NCBI GenBank assembly: GCA_025935855.1
Contig: JAICUM010000002.1
Coordinates: 1 to 38,361 of the forward strand
Direction: 5' to 3'
DNA length: 38,361 nucleotides
Source of the DNA: Pirellulales bacterium
GTDB lineage: Bacteria; Planctomycetota; Planctomycetia; Pirellulales; Lacipirellulaceae
Both the position numbers and the translations under genes were made by a program. Shown here one piece after another: positions 20,401 through 28,384 of the stretch (its first letter is position 1; each line of letters begins with the position of its first letter). The notes beneath the pieces were generated by a model, which had not been told where the DNA came from, did not search any database, and was given only the letters and a program-made list of their open reading frames with translations.

Positions 20401-20726
20401 TCGCGTGCGGTGAGCGGGTGCTGCTGCCCGCTGTACGGGCCGCCGAACGGAACACGCTGCTAATCGCCAACGGCTTTAGCTGCCGTGAGCAGATCGAGCA
20501 GTGTACCGACCGCCGAGCGATGCACGTCGCGGAAGTGTTGGATCTGGCGCTCCGTGAAGAGAGCGGGATCGCGCCGGAAGCCGAACCGAAAAAGTCCTCG
20601 CTGCCGCCCGCCGCGGTCTATGCGATTGTCGGCCTCGGCGGCGGGCTAATTGCCGGAGCACTGTTGGCGAAGCGCTCGACTAGCAACGGCGCGAACCATT
20701 CTCGGCTATCGAGGATGTTCCGATGA
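17463..20726 (+). CDS. FAD-binding / Fe-S / CCG-domain oxidase (D-lactate/2-hydroxyacid dehydrogenase, GlcD-GlcF-like fusion) with C-terminal TM segment
   Basis: FAD_binding_4 (VPKSVDDVVAAVAVCRRFGAPITSRGGGTSLAGQ), 4Fe-4S motifs (CVGVGKCRRNSGGTMCPSY; CLACKGCKNECPV), CCG motifs (LCCGRPLYDFG; DSGCCGMAGSFGFE), and tail PPAAVYAIVGLGGGLIAGALLAKR. Confidence 0.95.
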   Translation: MSTALERPLPIVDFPGATRPELVQAEPDYVPELERALSRTIEGEVRFDTASRGAYSTDSSNYRQIPIGVVVPKSVDDVVAAVAVCRRFGAPITSRGGGTSLAGQCCNVAIIIDWSKYLRNVLSIDPSSRTARVQPGCVLDNLRQEAQDKYSLTFGPDPATHSHNTLGGMIGNNSCGIHSVMAQLYGPGPRTQHSVDSLEILTYDGERMRVGPTSEEQLQRIITQGGRRGDIYRRLRDLRDRYEPLIRERFPEIPRRVSGYGLDCLLPENGFNVAHALVGTEGTCVTILEATLKLIDEQPERALLVLGYPDVFEAADHVTEIMKHRPIGLEGMDDVLVKQMRRKGLHPHDADLLPSGNGWLLVEFGGASREEARDKANAAMEAIRGQASPPSMKLLDNRWQEQKLWEVRESGLGATAHVPGIPSSGPGWEDSAVAPEYVGKYLREFRSLLNRYHYQCALYGHFGQGCVHCRISFDLKSREGVATFNHFLEDASDLVLKYGGSLSGEHGDGQARATLLPKMYGPELVDAFREFKTIWDPTWKMNPGKVVDPYPPDANLRVGPANYHPALTDVYFSYPRDDGSFTNAANRCVGVGKCRRNSGGTMCPSYMVTHEEIHSTRGRSRLLFEMLEGDVVTNGWRDDAVHEALDLCLACKGCKNECPVNVDMATYKAEFLSHYYDRRLRPRAAYAMGWIYWWARLASHAPRLANFFSQNWPFSSIAKLVAGISPQRRLPPFATETFVHWFKHRHLPKLAKQSSQSRRDSTEPITHGDVPDFQSDTYSNEDEPRILNPFAKRSRTACRRVMLWPDTFTNYLKPEAGKAAVHVLEDAGFEVVIPPRPLCCGRPLYDFGMLDAAKRLWEQIIEVLKDEIYAGTPLVGLEPSCVAAFRDELVNLFPGDGPAKRLSRQTYLLSEFLEQEGYQPPRIERKAVVHGHCHHKAIMHMDAEVSLLKKMGLDYEVLDSGCCGMAGSFGFEKDKYDVSVACGERVLLPAVRAAERNTLLIANGFSCREQIEQCTDRRAMHVAEVLDLALREESGIAPEAEPKKSSLPPAAVYAIVGLGGGLIAGALLAKRSTSNGANHSRLSRMFR

Positions 20727-21163
20727 AGTCCAAGCTGCTCAGCAATGAACCAACGACCTATGCCGTCGTCTTCCAAACGGGCGACGAGGCGATGGCCGAG
20801 CTTGAGCGGTTTGCCGCCGAGCGGTCGCTCAAGGCGAGCGAGCTGATGGCGGTCGGCGCCTTTCAGAAATGCGTGCTGGGGTATTTCAACTTCGACACAA
20901 TGGACTACGACCGGATTGAGATCAACGAACAAGTAGAAGTTTTGTCGTTGATTGGAAACGTCACGCTTGGACCGAAAAAACGGAAGGTTCACGCCCACGT
21001 CGTTGTCGGCAAGCGCGACGGCACAGCGCATGGCGGCCACTTGCTGGAGGCGCACGTGCGGCCGACGCTGGAAGTGATCCTGACCGAGCTGCCGGCAAAC
21101 CTTCAGCGCAAGCATGACGATAAGACCGGGCTCGCGCTAATCGCGATTGATGACGTTCGCTAA
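20723..21163 (+). CDS. PPC (DUF296) domain protein
   Basis: TYAVVFQTGDEAMAELERFAAERSLKASELMAVGAFQKCVLGYF…EVLSLIGNVTLGPKKRKVHAHVVVGKRDGTAHGGHLLEAHVRPTLEVILTEL. Overlaps the upstream stop (ATGA). Confidence 0.9.
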   Translation: MKSKLLSNEPTTYAVVFQTGDEAMAELERFAAERSLKASELMAVGAFQKCVLGYFNFDTMDYDRIEINEQVEVLSLIGNVTLGPKKRKVHAHVVVGKRDGTAHGGHLLEAHVRPTLEVILTELPANLQRKHDDKTGLALIAIDDVR

Positions 21164-21196
21164 GGTAAGTCGTCGCCGCGGTTCTTCTACACAATT

Positions 21197-22327
21197 ATGA
21201 TCGATACAGCTGAACAAGTCGTCATCGGCGAAGCGGTTCCCATCGAGAATATCGCCGTCGCCGCCTACAAGATTCCGACGGATTCGCCGGAATCCGACGG
21301 AACGATCGAGTGGGACTCGACCACGATGGTGACGGTGCACGTCGCGGCGGGAGGACGCCGTGGCTTCGGCTTCAGCTATGCCCCCGCGGCCGCGGGACGC
21401 CTGATCAACGAATTGCTGATCGAGCACCTCAAAAACCGCAATGCACTGAACATCGAAGAGTGCTGGCAGGCGATGGTTGCCGCGGTTCGCAATGCTGGCC
21501 AGCCGGGCGTCGCGTTTTGCGCAATCTCCGCGGTAGACACGGCGCTCTGGGACCTGAAGGGGAAGATTCTGCAGATTCCACTTGTTGGGCTTATCGGCGC
21601 CGTCCGCGAGGAAGTGGAACTTTATGGCAGCGGCGGCTTCACTTCATACAGCAAGAGCCAACTCCAGGCGCAGCTCGCAGGCTGGGCGGAACAAGGCTTT
21701 CATCACGTCAAGATGAAAGTAGGACGCCAGCCGCAGGCGGATTGCCAGCGCGTGCGCGACGCGCGGGCCGCGATTGGCGATCAACTCGAGCTGTTCGTCG
21801 ACGCCAACGGCGCCTATTCGCGGAAGCAAGCCGTCGGCCTTGCACGCCGGTTCGCTGAAGAATCAGGCGTCGTCTGGTTTGAGGAACCGCGGCCTTCGGA
21901 TGATTTGGAAGGCCTTCGCCTGTTGCGCGATCATGGACCGTCGTTCATGGACATTGCCGCTGGCGAATATGGATACACGCCCGGCTATTTCCGGCGGATG
22001 CTCGAGGCGGGCGCCGTCGATTGCCTGCAGGCCGACGCCACGCGCTGCGGCGGATACTCGGGCTTTCTAAAAGTCGCGGCGCTCTGCGATGCGTTTGACA
22101 TCCCGTTGTCGGCACATTGTGCACCGCAGCTCCATGCGCAGGTGGCTTGTTGCGCGGCTCCCCTGCGGCACATCGAATACTTCCACGATCACGCGCGCAT
22201 CGCCGAGATGCTATTTGACGGCTCGCTTGAATCCAACGGTGGCCATTTGCGGCCGGATGCGCACCGCCCGGGCCACGGTTTGTCGCTCAAGATTGTCGAC
22301 GCCCAACGGTACGCAGTTAGCTTGTAG
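21197..22327 (+). CDS. Enolase superfamily enzyme (mandelate racemase / muconate lactonizing-like)
   Basis: KMKVG (KxK), ELFVDANGAYSRKQA, VVWFEEPRPSDD, IAAGEYGYTPGYFRRML, PLSAHCAPQLH. Confidence 0.92.
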   Translation: MIDTAEQVVIGEAVPIENIAVAAYKIPTDSPESDGTIEWDSTTMVTVHVAAGGRRGFGFSYAPAAAGRLINELLIEHLKNRNALNIEECWQAMVAAVRNAGQPGVAFCAISAVDTALWDLKGKILQIPLVGLIGAVREEVELYGSGGFTSYSKSQLQAQLAGWAEQGFHHVKMKVGRQPQADCQRVRDARAAIGDQLELFVDANGAYSRKQAVGLARRFAEESGVVWFEEPRPSDDLEGLRLLRDHGPSFMDIAAGEYGYTPGYFRRMLEAGAVDCLQADATRCGGYSGFLKVAALCDAFDIPLSAHCAPQLHAQVACCAAPLRHIEYFHDHARIAEMLFDGSLESNGGHLRPDAHRPGHGLSLKIVDAQRYAVSL

Positions 22328-22352
22328 AACTCGAAATCGGACGAGATATACC

Positions 22353-23405
22353 ATGAAACGAACAAAACACGAGAAAACAGTTGTGATCACCGGCGCTTCG
22401 GCCGGAGTCGGCCGTGCTACCGTGCGGAAATTTGCGAAGAATGGTTACAATATCGGTCTGATTGCTCGCGGCGACGACGGCCTGCAGGCGGCGGCCGAAG
22501 ATGTGCGCCGCGCCGGCGACCGTCCGCTAGTCTGTGCCTGTGACGTGGCCGACGCCGACGCGGTCGAAGCGGCGGCCGAACGCACGGAGCGCGAGCTTGG
22601 CCCAATCGACGTCTGGGTGAACAACGCGATGACGTCGGTATTCTCGCCGGTCATCGAGATGAAGGCTGAAGAATATCGCCGCGTCACGGAAGTCACCTAT
22701 TTAGGCTGTGTGCATGGCACGCTCTCCGCATTGCGGCGGATGAAGCCGCGCGATCGGGGCACGATCGTGCAGGTCGGCTCTGCTCTGGCCTATCGCAGCA
22801 TTCCCCTGCAATCCGCCTACTGCGCGGCCAAGCATGCCATCGCGGGCTTCACCGAATCTCTGCGAAGCGAACTTATCCATGACAAGAGCAAGGTGCATGT
22901 CACGATGGTCCAAATGCCGGCGCTCAACACGCCACAGTTTGATTGGGTGCTTTCGCGGTTGGATCGCCGCGCACAACCAGTGCCGCCGATTTACCAGCCC
23001 GAAGTCGCCGCGGACGCCATCTACTTTGCCGCGCACCATCGCCGACGGCAGCTCTGGGTGGGCGGCCCGACGGTCAAAGCCATCCTCGCCGAGAAACTAC
23101 TGCCGGGGCTGCTGGATCGCATCCTGGCTAAAAGAGGTTACTCAGGACAGCAAACCAGCGAGCCCGCCGATCACCGGCGGCCAAACAATCTTTGGGAACC
23201 GGTGGACGCGGACGGAGGCGGCGACTTCGGAGCCCACGGCGCCTTTGATGACCGCGCCAGTTCCTGGAGCGTCGAACTTGCCCTGGCCAAAGCGCGGCCG
23301 AGGCTTCAGAAGGCAGCCGCCGCTGGCGTCGCACTGGCTCTGACGGGGTTGCTTTTGAAAAGCCTCAGTCACAACGGCAATCATCGGCCAGGCGCGTATC
23401 GATGA
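22353..23405 (+). CDS. SDR-family oxidoreductase with C-terminal extension and TM segment
   Basis: Rossmann TVVITGASAGVGRATVRKFAKNGYNIGLIARG, catalytic YCAAKHA, and tail RPNNLWEPVDADGGGDFGAHGAFDDRA…KAAAAGVALALTGLLLKS. Start chosen at MKRTKHEK, because upstream codons overlap the enolase-like gene. Confidence 0.93.
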   Translation: MKRTKHEKTVVITGASAGVGRATVRKFAKNGYNIGLIARGDDGLQAAAEDVRRAGDRPLVCACDVADADAVEAAAERTERELGPIDVWVNNAMTSVFSPVIEMKAEEYRRVTEVTYLGCVHGTLSALRRMKPRDRGTIVQVGSALAYRSIPLQSAYCAAKHAIAGFTESLRSELIHDKSKVHVTMVQMPALNTPQFDWVLSRLDRRAQPVPPIYQPEVAADAIYFAAHHRRRQLWVGGPTVKAILAEKLLPGLLDRILAKRGYSGQQTSEPADHRRPNNLWEPVDADGGGDFGAHGAFDDRASSWSVELALAKARPRLQKAAAAGVALALTGLLLKSLSHNGNHRPGAYR

Positions 23406-25690
23406 ACGCCGCTAATACGGATCAGATTCAGCCGTCCATCTGGTGTTCCGCCGCCAAGGACCTCATCGTCACCTCGCTAGGATCCAGCCGGATCTGGGCG
23501 ACCGTCCAAAACGGAAGCGTCACTGAAATCTTTTGGCCGTCTACCGGCAGAGCGCAGGTCCGCGACCTCAGCTTCGTCATTAGCGACGGCAAGCGTTTTG
23601 TCGATGTGCGCGCCAGCGATACCTACGAACTTTCAAGTCCAAAGCCCTTCATTCCATTGCCGACGCTCGTTCACCACGCGCTGGGCTTTCAGTTGGAGCT
23701 TAGCGTCGTTTGTGACCCGGTCCGCGAAGTCGTCCTGATACACTACCGATTGCAGGGCGACCATGCCCAGCTTTACTGCTTCCTCACCCCAAGGCTAGCG
23801 GTCATCAATGGGGCCAACGCCATTAAGGTTAAGGATGACGCGTTCATCATCGCCGGCGATGATCGTCATTTGCATTTTCGCTGCGATCAAGGATTCATAC
23901 GACAAGGCGCGGGACACTTCGATCGCACTTGCTGCGACTCGTACACGAGCCAGCTTGATGCCGTTGAATGGAAATCCACTGAGATTGAAGGCAACGACGT
24001 GACTGCGGTTGCTGAATTAAATGCGCCCGAAGGCGTTCTTGCGCTCGGCTTCGCCTTCCGGGAAAAGGGGAGCGAAACCCTGGCACGCTCCAGCCTGGCG
24101 GAAGGATTTGCCTCGGTGATGTCCCGCGCGCAAGCCGGCTGGCAGGCCTGGCGGAAGAAGTTTCACGCTCCAGAGCATCTAACGCCGCGCTGGTTCTCGG
24201 AAGTCGAGATCAGCGCCGCGGTTCTCAAAGCTTGTGAGGAAAGGCTTTATCCAGGCGCCCTGGTGGCAAGTCTCTGCGCGCCGTGGGGCGGAACCAGGAA
24301 CGATCTGGCCGGTTACCATCTCGTATGGCCGCGCGACTCGGCGAAGATGGGCTTCGCGATGATTGCCCTCGAGAACTTCGACGACGCCAGGCAGATGGCG
24401 ACCTATCTGTTGGCGACTCAGCAACCGGACGGCAGTTGGTCGCAGAACTTTTATCCCGACGGCGAATCATATTGGCACGGAAGCCAACTGGATGAAACCG
24501 GCTTCCCGTTGTTGCTCGTCGCAAAGCTCTACGAGATGGGTGAGCTCGGCAACCTGAGAGGCATCCACGAGATGGTGCGCCAAGCCTGCAAGTACCTGGT
24601 GTCCGCCGGCCCGGTGACGCTCGAAGATCGTTGGGAAGAAAGCAAAGGGATTAGCATCTTCGCCCTCGCGGTAATCATCGCCTCGATTGTCGGCGCGGCG
24701 CCGTTGCTGAAAGACGAACACGAACGGCAGTATCTCTTGTCGTACGCCGATTACTTGAATCGCCGCATCGAGGATTGGCTGTATGTCGAACACACTGACC
24801 TCACTCGGAAATACGAGGTGGACGGATACTATCTGCGAATGGCCACGACGTCCATTTTTGAGGGCGAGCATGGCAAGATGCGCATCGCGAACCGCAATGC
24901 CAACATCGATGTCGTCGATATGGTCGCCGTGGACTACATGTACCTCCCGCGACTCGGCTTGCGCCAGGCCGATGATCGCCGCATGCGGGACACGCTGAAG
25001 GTCGTCGAAGGCGAAGTGTGCGTCGTCACGCCGGCAGGACCAGGCTTTTACCGCTATCCGCGCGATGCTTACGGGGAGCACGACGATGGCTCGCCCTTCG
25101 ACGGCACGGGCCGAGGACGCTTGTGGCCACTGCTCACCGGCGAGCGCGGGCATCTGGCCATCGCCCTGGGGGAAGACCCCAGCGCCTACCTGGACGCGAT
25201 GTGCCAAATGTCCAACCGCGCCGGCCTGATCCCCGAGCAAATCTGGGACGCTGCCTCAATTCCCGAGCACCATCTATTTCCCGGCAAGCCCACCGGCAGC
25301 GCCACCCCCCTACTTTGGGCGCACGCCGAATATTTGTCTCTGGCCAGCGCGCTCCCGACCGGGAAATCGATTGAGCTTCTCGATGCCGTCCAGCAACGCT
25401 ACGGCGGGCGCCGCCCCGAGCCAAACGTCTGGCATTGGCGACCCGATGCTCCCTTTGGACGCCTGCCTCGCGGCATTGATCTCCTGATCGACTTGTCGAG
25501 TCCTTTTAAAATCCGATACGCAATGTCGCCGACTCACACAGCACGCCCGGAAGCCTCAAGCCGGCTGGGCCTCGGGCGACACGGCGTTCGACTGCCCGCA
25601 GCCTCGTTGGGCGGCCGCACGATCGAGTTTAACATCACTGCGGAAGATGGCTCGACAGCGGCCGGCTTCGTTCAGTCCAGCGCCGTGTAG
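23402..25690 (+). CDS. Glycoside hydrolase family 15 (glucoamylase-like)
   Basis: N-terminal beta domain (IWATVQNGSVTEIFWPSTGRAQVRDLSFVISDG), catalytic region (GYHLVWPRDSAKMGFAMIALENFDDARQMATYLLATQQPDGSWSQNFYPDG), and C-terminal GLIPEQIWD. The ATG overlaps the SDR stop. Confidence 0.95.
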   Translation: MNAANTDQIQPSIWCSAAKDLIVTSLGSSRIWATVQNGSVTEIFWPSTGRAQVRDLSFVISDGKRFVDVRASDTYELSSPKPFIPLPTLVHHALGFQLELSVVCDPVREVVLIHYRLQGDHAQLYCFLTPRLAVINGANAIKVKDDAFIIAGDDRHLHFRCDQGFIRQGAGHFDRTCCDSYTSQLDAVEWKSTEIEGNDVTAVAELNAPEGVLALGFAFREKGSETLARSSLAEGFASVMSRAQAGWQAWRKKFHAPEHLTPRWFSEVEISAAVLKACEERLYPGALVASLCAPWGGTRNDLAGYHLVWPRDSAKMGFAMIALENFDDARQMATYLLATQQPDGSWSQNFYPDGESYWHGSQLDETGFPLLLVAKLYEMGELGNLRGIHEMVRQACKYLVSAGPVTLEDRWEESKGISIFALAVIIASIVGAAPLLKDEHERQYLLSYADYLNRRIEDWLYVEHTDLTRKYEVDGYYLRMATTSIFEGEHGKMRIANRNANIDVVDMVAVDYMYLPRLGLRQADDRRMRDTLKVVEGEVCVVTPAGPGFYRYPRDAYGEHDDGSPFDGTGRGRLWPLLTGERGHLAIALGEDPSAYLDAMCQMSNRAGLIPEQIWDAASIPEHHLFPGKPTGSATPLLWAHAEYLSLASALPTGKSIELLDAVQQRYGGRRPEPNVWHWRPDAPFGRLPRGIDLLIDLSSPFKIRYAMSPTHTARPEASSRLGLGRHGVRLPAASLGGRTIEFNITAEDGSTAAGFVQSSAV

Positions 25691-25790
25691 TTCAACCGGC
25701 GCCGACCCTCGGCTCCTCGCCCCTTTTCGCATCAAGTAGGCAAGTGACGGAACAGGGCGCCTCTTTCTTTCCGACTTGCATATGCATGTT

Positions 25791-25814
25791 TGCCCGCGTA
25801 CGCGCCGGCGGGCA
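25791..25814. terminator. GC-rich hairpin between convergent genes (TGCCCGC-N10-GCGGGCA)
   Basis: 7-bp perfect stem between the GH15 stop (25690) and the stop of the leftward small membrane gene (25825). There is no clear T-tract. Confidence 0.3.
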
Positions 25815-25824
25815 TCATCATGTT

Positions 25825-26109
25825 TCACGGGCTCGTTGCGCGTTCTTGGCGCAAGGCTAGCCAGAGCCCCAAGGCTATCCCTAGCGCGCCGGCACAACGA
25901 ATCATTGCAGGGTGTTCGACAAACGGTCGGACCAACCGTTGCCAATTCACCGGACCCTTTTGCCAGAGTTCCGCGTGCCCTCTTGGCTCGACCAAAGCCA
26001 ATGCGCCATCGCCGATCATTCCCATCGCGATGCACTCAACCGCTCGCCGCCTGACTAAGTTGTCACGTTGCCCCAGACCGATTGCGGAGCGGCGAAGATT
26101 ACGGATCAT
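25825..26109 (-). CDS. Small membrane protein (uncharacterised)
   Basis: Consensus AGGAGG seven nt before the ATG at 26109. MIRNLRRSAIGLGQRDNLVRRRAVECIAMGMIGDGALALVEP…MIRCAGALGIALGLWLALRQ. Confidence 0.65.
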   Translation of the reverse strand: MIRNLRRSAIGLGQRDNLVRRRAVECIAMGMIGDGALALVEPRGHAELWQKGPVNWQRLVRPFVEHPAMIRCAGALGIALGLWLALRQERATSP

Positions 26110-26212
26110 TGTCAAACCTCCTACAAAGTTCCGTGGGTATTAAAACCGAGTTATCAAGCTTTGCTTAATTCCCAATCCTACTAAGCGAGGTGACCGACGT
26201 TAGTCTTCGTGC

Positions 26213-26473
26213 TCATGGCGACGTTCTGCGGGCAGCGAAGCCACGGACGCCTAAATCCTGCTCAAACTTCGGCATTTCGCGGAGCGAGCTCTTCACCTGC
26301 ATCAAAATCGGAATCGTACTGGCCGCCCCAACGGCGACCAACGACCAGCCGACGGCTCGGCGGGTTCCATCGTTCAGAAAGCTCGCCAATAGCAAGCCCG
26401 CGCCGAGGCCCAGCGCCACCCGCGTGCCGGCGATAATCTCCAGTTCAGGCAATGACAAAGGCGTGCGCTTCAT
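26213..26473 (-). CDS. Small two-TM membrane protein (uncharacterised)
   Basis: CAGGAG Shine-Dalgarno before the ATG. MKRTPLSLPELEIIAGTRVALGLGAGLLLASFLNDGTRRAVGWSLVAVGAASTIPILMQV. Confidence 0.7.
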   Translation of the reverse strand: MKRTPLSLPELEIIAGTRVALGLGAGLLLASFLNDGTRRAVGWSLVAVGAASTIPILMQVKSSLREMPKFEQDLGVRGFAARRTSP

Positions 26474-26765
26474 GGAAAACTCCTGACAATTTTTTCACAA
26501 TGAACCGGAGAGGCGCCTCGGCGCTTGCGACACTCCGCAGCCGACTGAGTCGGACAAATATCCCTTTCTTCTGTTCATGAGCACATAGTGTTCCAAGTAT
26601 GCCTTGCCCAACCTGCCGGGGCTTCTTGTCCCATGATGTCATGCGTCCCTTGCCATCGCCTGACCCACTCGGAGCTCCAGTGGGAATGTCAAAGGCGAAA
26701 AGTACTGCCTCGGAGAAGCTGCCGACGATCGAGCAACGGCCCAAAATTGAGTGCCGGCAAATCGG

Positions 26766-27240
26766 TCATTGAATAGTGACCAAGGTGGCCGCTTTGACGT
26801 CTCCCCATTTTCGACCGGCAGTCGTCTGGGCGGCTCGCTCGTTCGCCAAAACTGAGTCCGCCTCTAGCTGTGAGATCAGCACAGCTCGAACCTTTTCCAA
26901 TTGCCCCAATTGGCGAGCGTATTTGTACGCGAGACTTCTCGACAATCGACATTCCGGAAGTTCGCTTAGCGGCTGCAGCTTGCCTGATTGGGCGCTTAGA
27001 GCGTCGTCATTCAATAGTAAGAAGTAGCCCCGCTGCCTGGCATCAGGCGTCAATTGTGCTTAACGAGGAGCCAAACTAAGTTCTCCACAGGCGTACTGAA
27101 TACCCAATTCGACTTGAGCAGCGTTGAGCTTCTCGCCGACCAGGTCGCTCGTGGCGTCAGACTTCCCGACAAATCTCAGCAGTGGGTTCTGATAAAAACC
27201 ACAGACTTGCCGCCTGGCTGATCGGATTGACAAGAATTCA
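26766..27240 (-). pseudogene. Remnant of a GH3 (auxin-responsive GH3-like) family gene: C-terminal part only, with an in-frame stop
   Basis: Two same-frame ORFs separated by a TAA at 27060-27062: …QVCGFYQNPLLRFVGKSDATSDLVGEKLNAAQVELGI… then …RGYFLLLNDD…LAYKYARQLGQLEKVRAVLISQLEADSVLANERAAQTTAGRKWGDVKAATLV. These resemble consecutive C-terminal blocks of bacterial GH3 proteins. The left and right limits are approximate. Confidence 0.6.
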
Positions 27241-27371
27241 CAAAAAGCGAGCGAATCGCCACGGCGGGCGCCGGCTGTGATGTGAACGGGCCTGGCGAAA
27301 GTCGTTCGCGATTTTTTGGCCGGCATCGCGGAGGCTAAAGCGGATTGACTTGATGTTCTACGTCGTTTCAG

Positions 27372-27445
27372 TATCCCGGAGTGGATTCGAACCACTAACC
27401 TTCGGCTTCGGAGGCCGACGCGCTATCCAGTTGCGCCACCGGGAC
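27372..27445 (-). tRNA. tRNA-Arg (anticodon CCG)
   Basis: Folds as a 74-nt cloverleaf by eye: acceptor GTCCCGG/CCGGGAT, D stem GCGC/GCGC, anticodon stem TCGGC/GCCGA with loop CTCCGAA, T arm AGTGG-TTCGAAT-CCACT. Confidence 0.93.
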
Positions 27446-27559
27446 GAATGGAATAGGTAAGCCTACCGCTGGACTCGGGCGGCGGCAACGGGGCATGTCA
27501 CTCCGTGGCGGGAACAAGTTGAGTTGGACGGAACCGCGGCGCCTGCCCGGCGGGCGACG

Positions 27560-27901
27560 CTAGCCTGGCGGCCATGTCATGGGCCGCCCTCCGAGAAGAT
27601 GGAAGTGCAGATGATCGACCGTCTGGCCGCCATTCGGTCCGTTGTTGACGACCACGCGATAGCCGGAGCCGGCGACTCCGAGCTCACGGGCGAGTTTGCG
27701 GATGACTTGCCACAGATGCGCTACCAGTTCACCGTCCTCTTCAGCCAGCGCGTCGATCGAAGTGATTTCCTTTTTCGGGATCACCAGCACGTGCGTCGGG
27801 GCCTGCGGGTTGACGTCGCGGAAGGCGAGGCAGCGGTCGTCCTCGTAGATAATGTCCGCCGGGATTTCGCGATCGATGATGCGTTTGAAAATCGTCGACA
27901 T
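27560..27901 (-). CDS. HIT-family (histidine triad) nucleotide-binding protein
   Basis: [46 protein letters not shown]…[23 protein letters not shown] (HxHxH triad). Confidence 0.96.
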   Translation of the reverse strand: MSTIFKRIIDREIPADIIYEDDRCLAFRDVNPQAPTHVLVIPKKEITSIDALAEEDGELVAHLWQVIRKLARELGVAGSGYRVVVNNGPNGGQTVDHLHFHLLGGRPMTWPPG

Positions 27902-27906
27902 GGATG

Positions 27907-28161
27907 TCACTTAATTGCAGACAGTTCGATTGCCTCGTCGGCAAGCATTACGGGGATCTGGTCGATGACTGGATAAAGCCGATCGCCGGCGTCGCGGATG
28001 AGTCCCGCGTCGAGCGGCCTGGCGAGGCGCTCGCCGGCGAGATTGACGGCGGCGCCAGCGTCGATCGCGCGGTTGATTTTTGCGATCGTCTCGGCGGACG
28101 CGAGTTTCAGCCGCGAACGGTCCTGGGGGCAGCGGAGGATGTCGATCAGCTTGGGGTCCAT
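27907..28161 (-). CDS. Trm112-family protein
   Basis: [21 protein letters not shown]…[23 protein letters not shown]. Confidence 0.85.
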   Translation of the reverse strand: MDPKLIDILRCPQDRSRLKLASAETIAKINRAIDAGAAVNLAGERLARPLDAGLIRDAGDRLYPVIDQIPVMLADEAIELSAIK

Positions 28162-28384
28162 CGCAGCCGCACGTTGAGCCTGGTCTGGCTACTTGCTGGC
28201 GTTCAGCACTCCAGCAGTAAGCCGTCATTTTATGGCGACGGGCCGCCGGCTGCTAGCGTCAGAGAGCGGCTGAAGCCGGACAATCCGCTTTACCGATACG
28301 AAGATTAAGTGCGCGGCAAGGACGCGGCGTGCGATTTGAAAATGGTGCTGTATGGGCTTGGCCAGGGACGGCCGAGGAGGATCG

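Noticed and set aside
22089-22352. N-terminal extension of the SDR to 22089
   Set aside because: It reads through the out-of-frame 3' part of the enolase-superfamily gene. The SDR fold begins after MKRTKHEK at 22353.
24467-25240. 257-aa minus-strand ORF inside the GH15 gene
   Set aside because: Antisense to a clear GH15 catalytic region. No independent motif or ribosome-binding site evidence.
26445-26744. 99-aa minus-strand ORF in the gap region
   Set aside because: No motifs, overlaps the start of a better-supported gene, composition looks non-coding.
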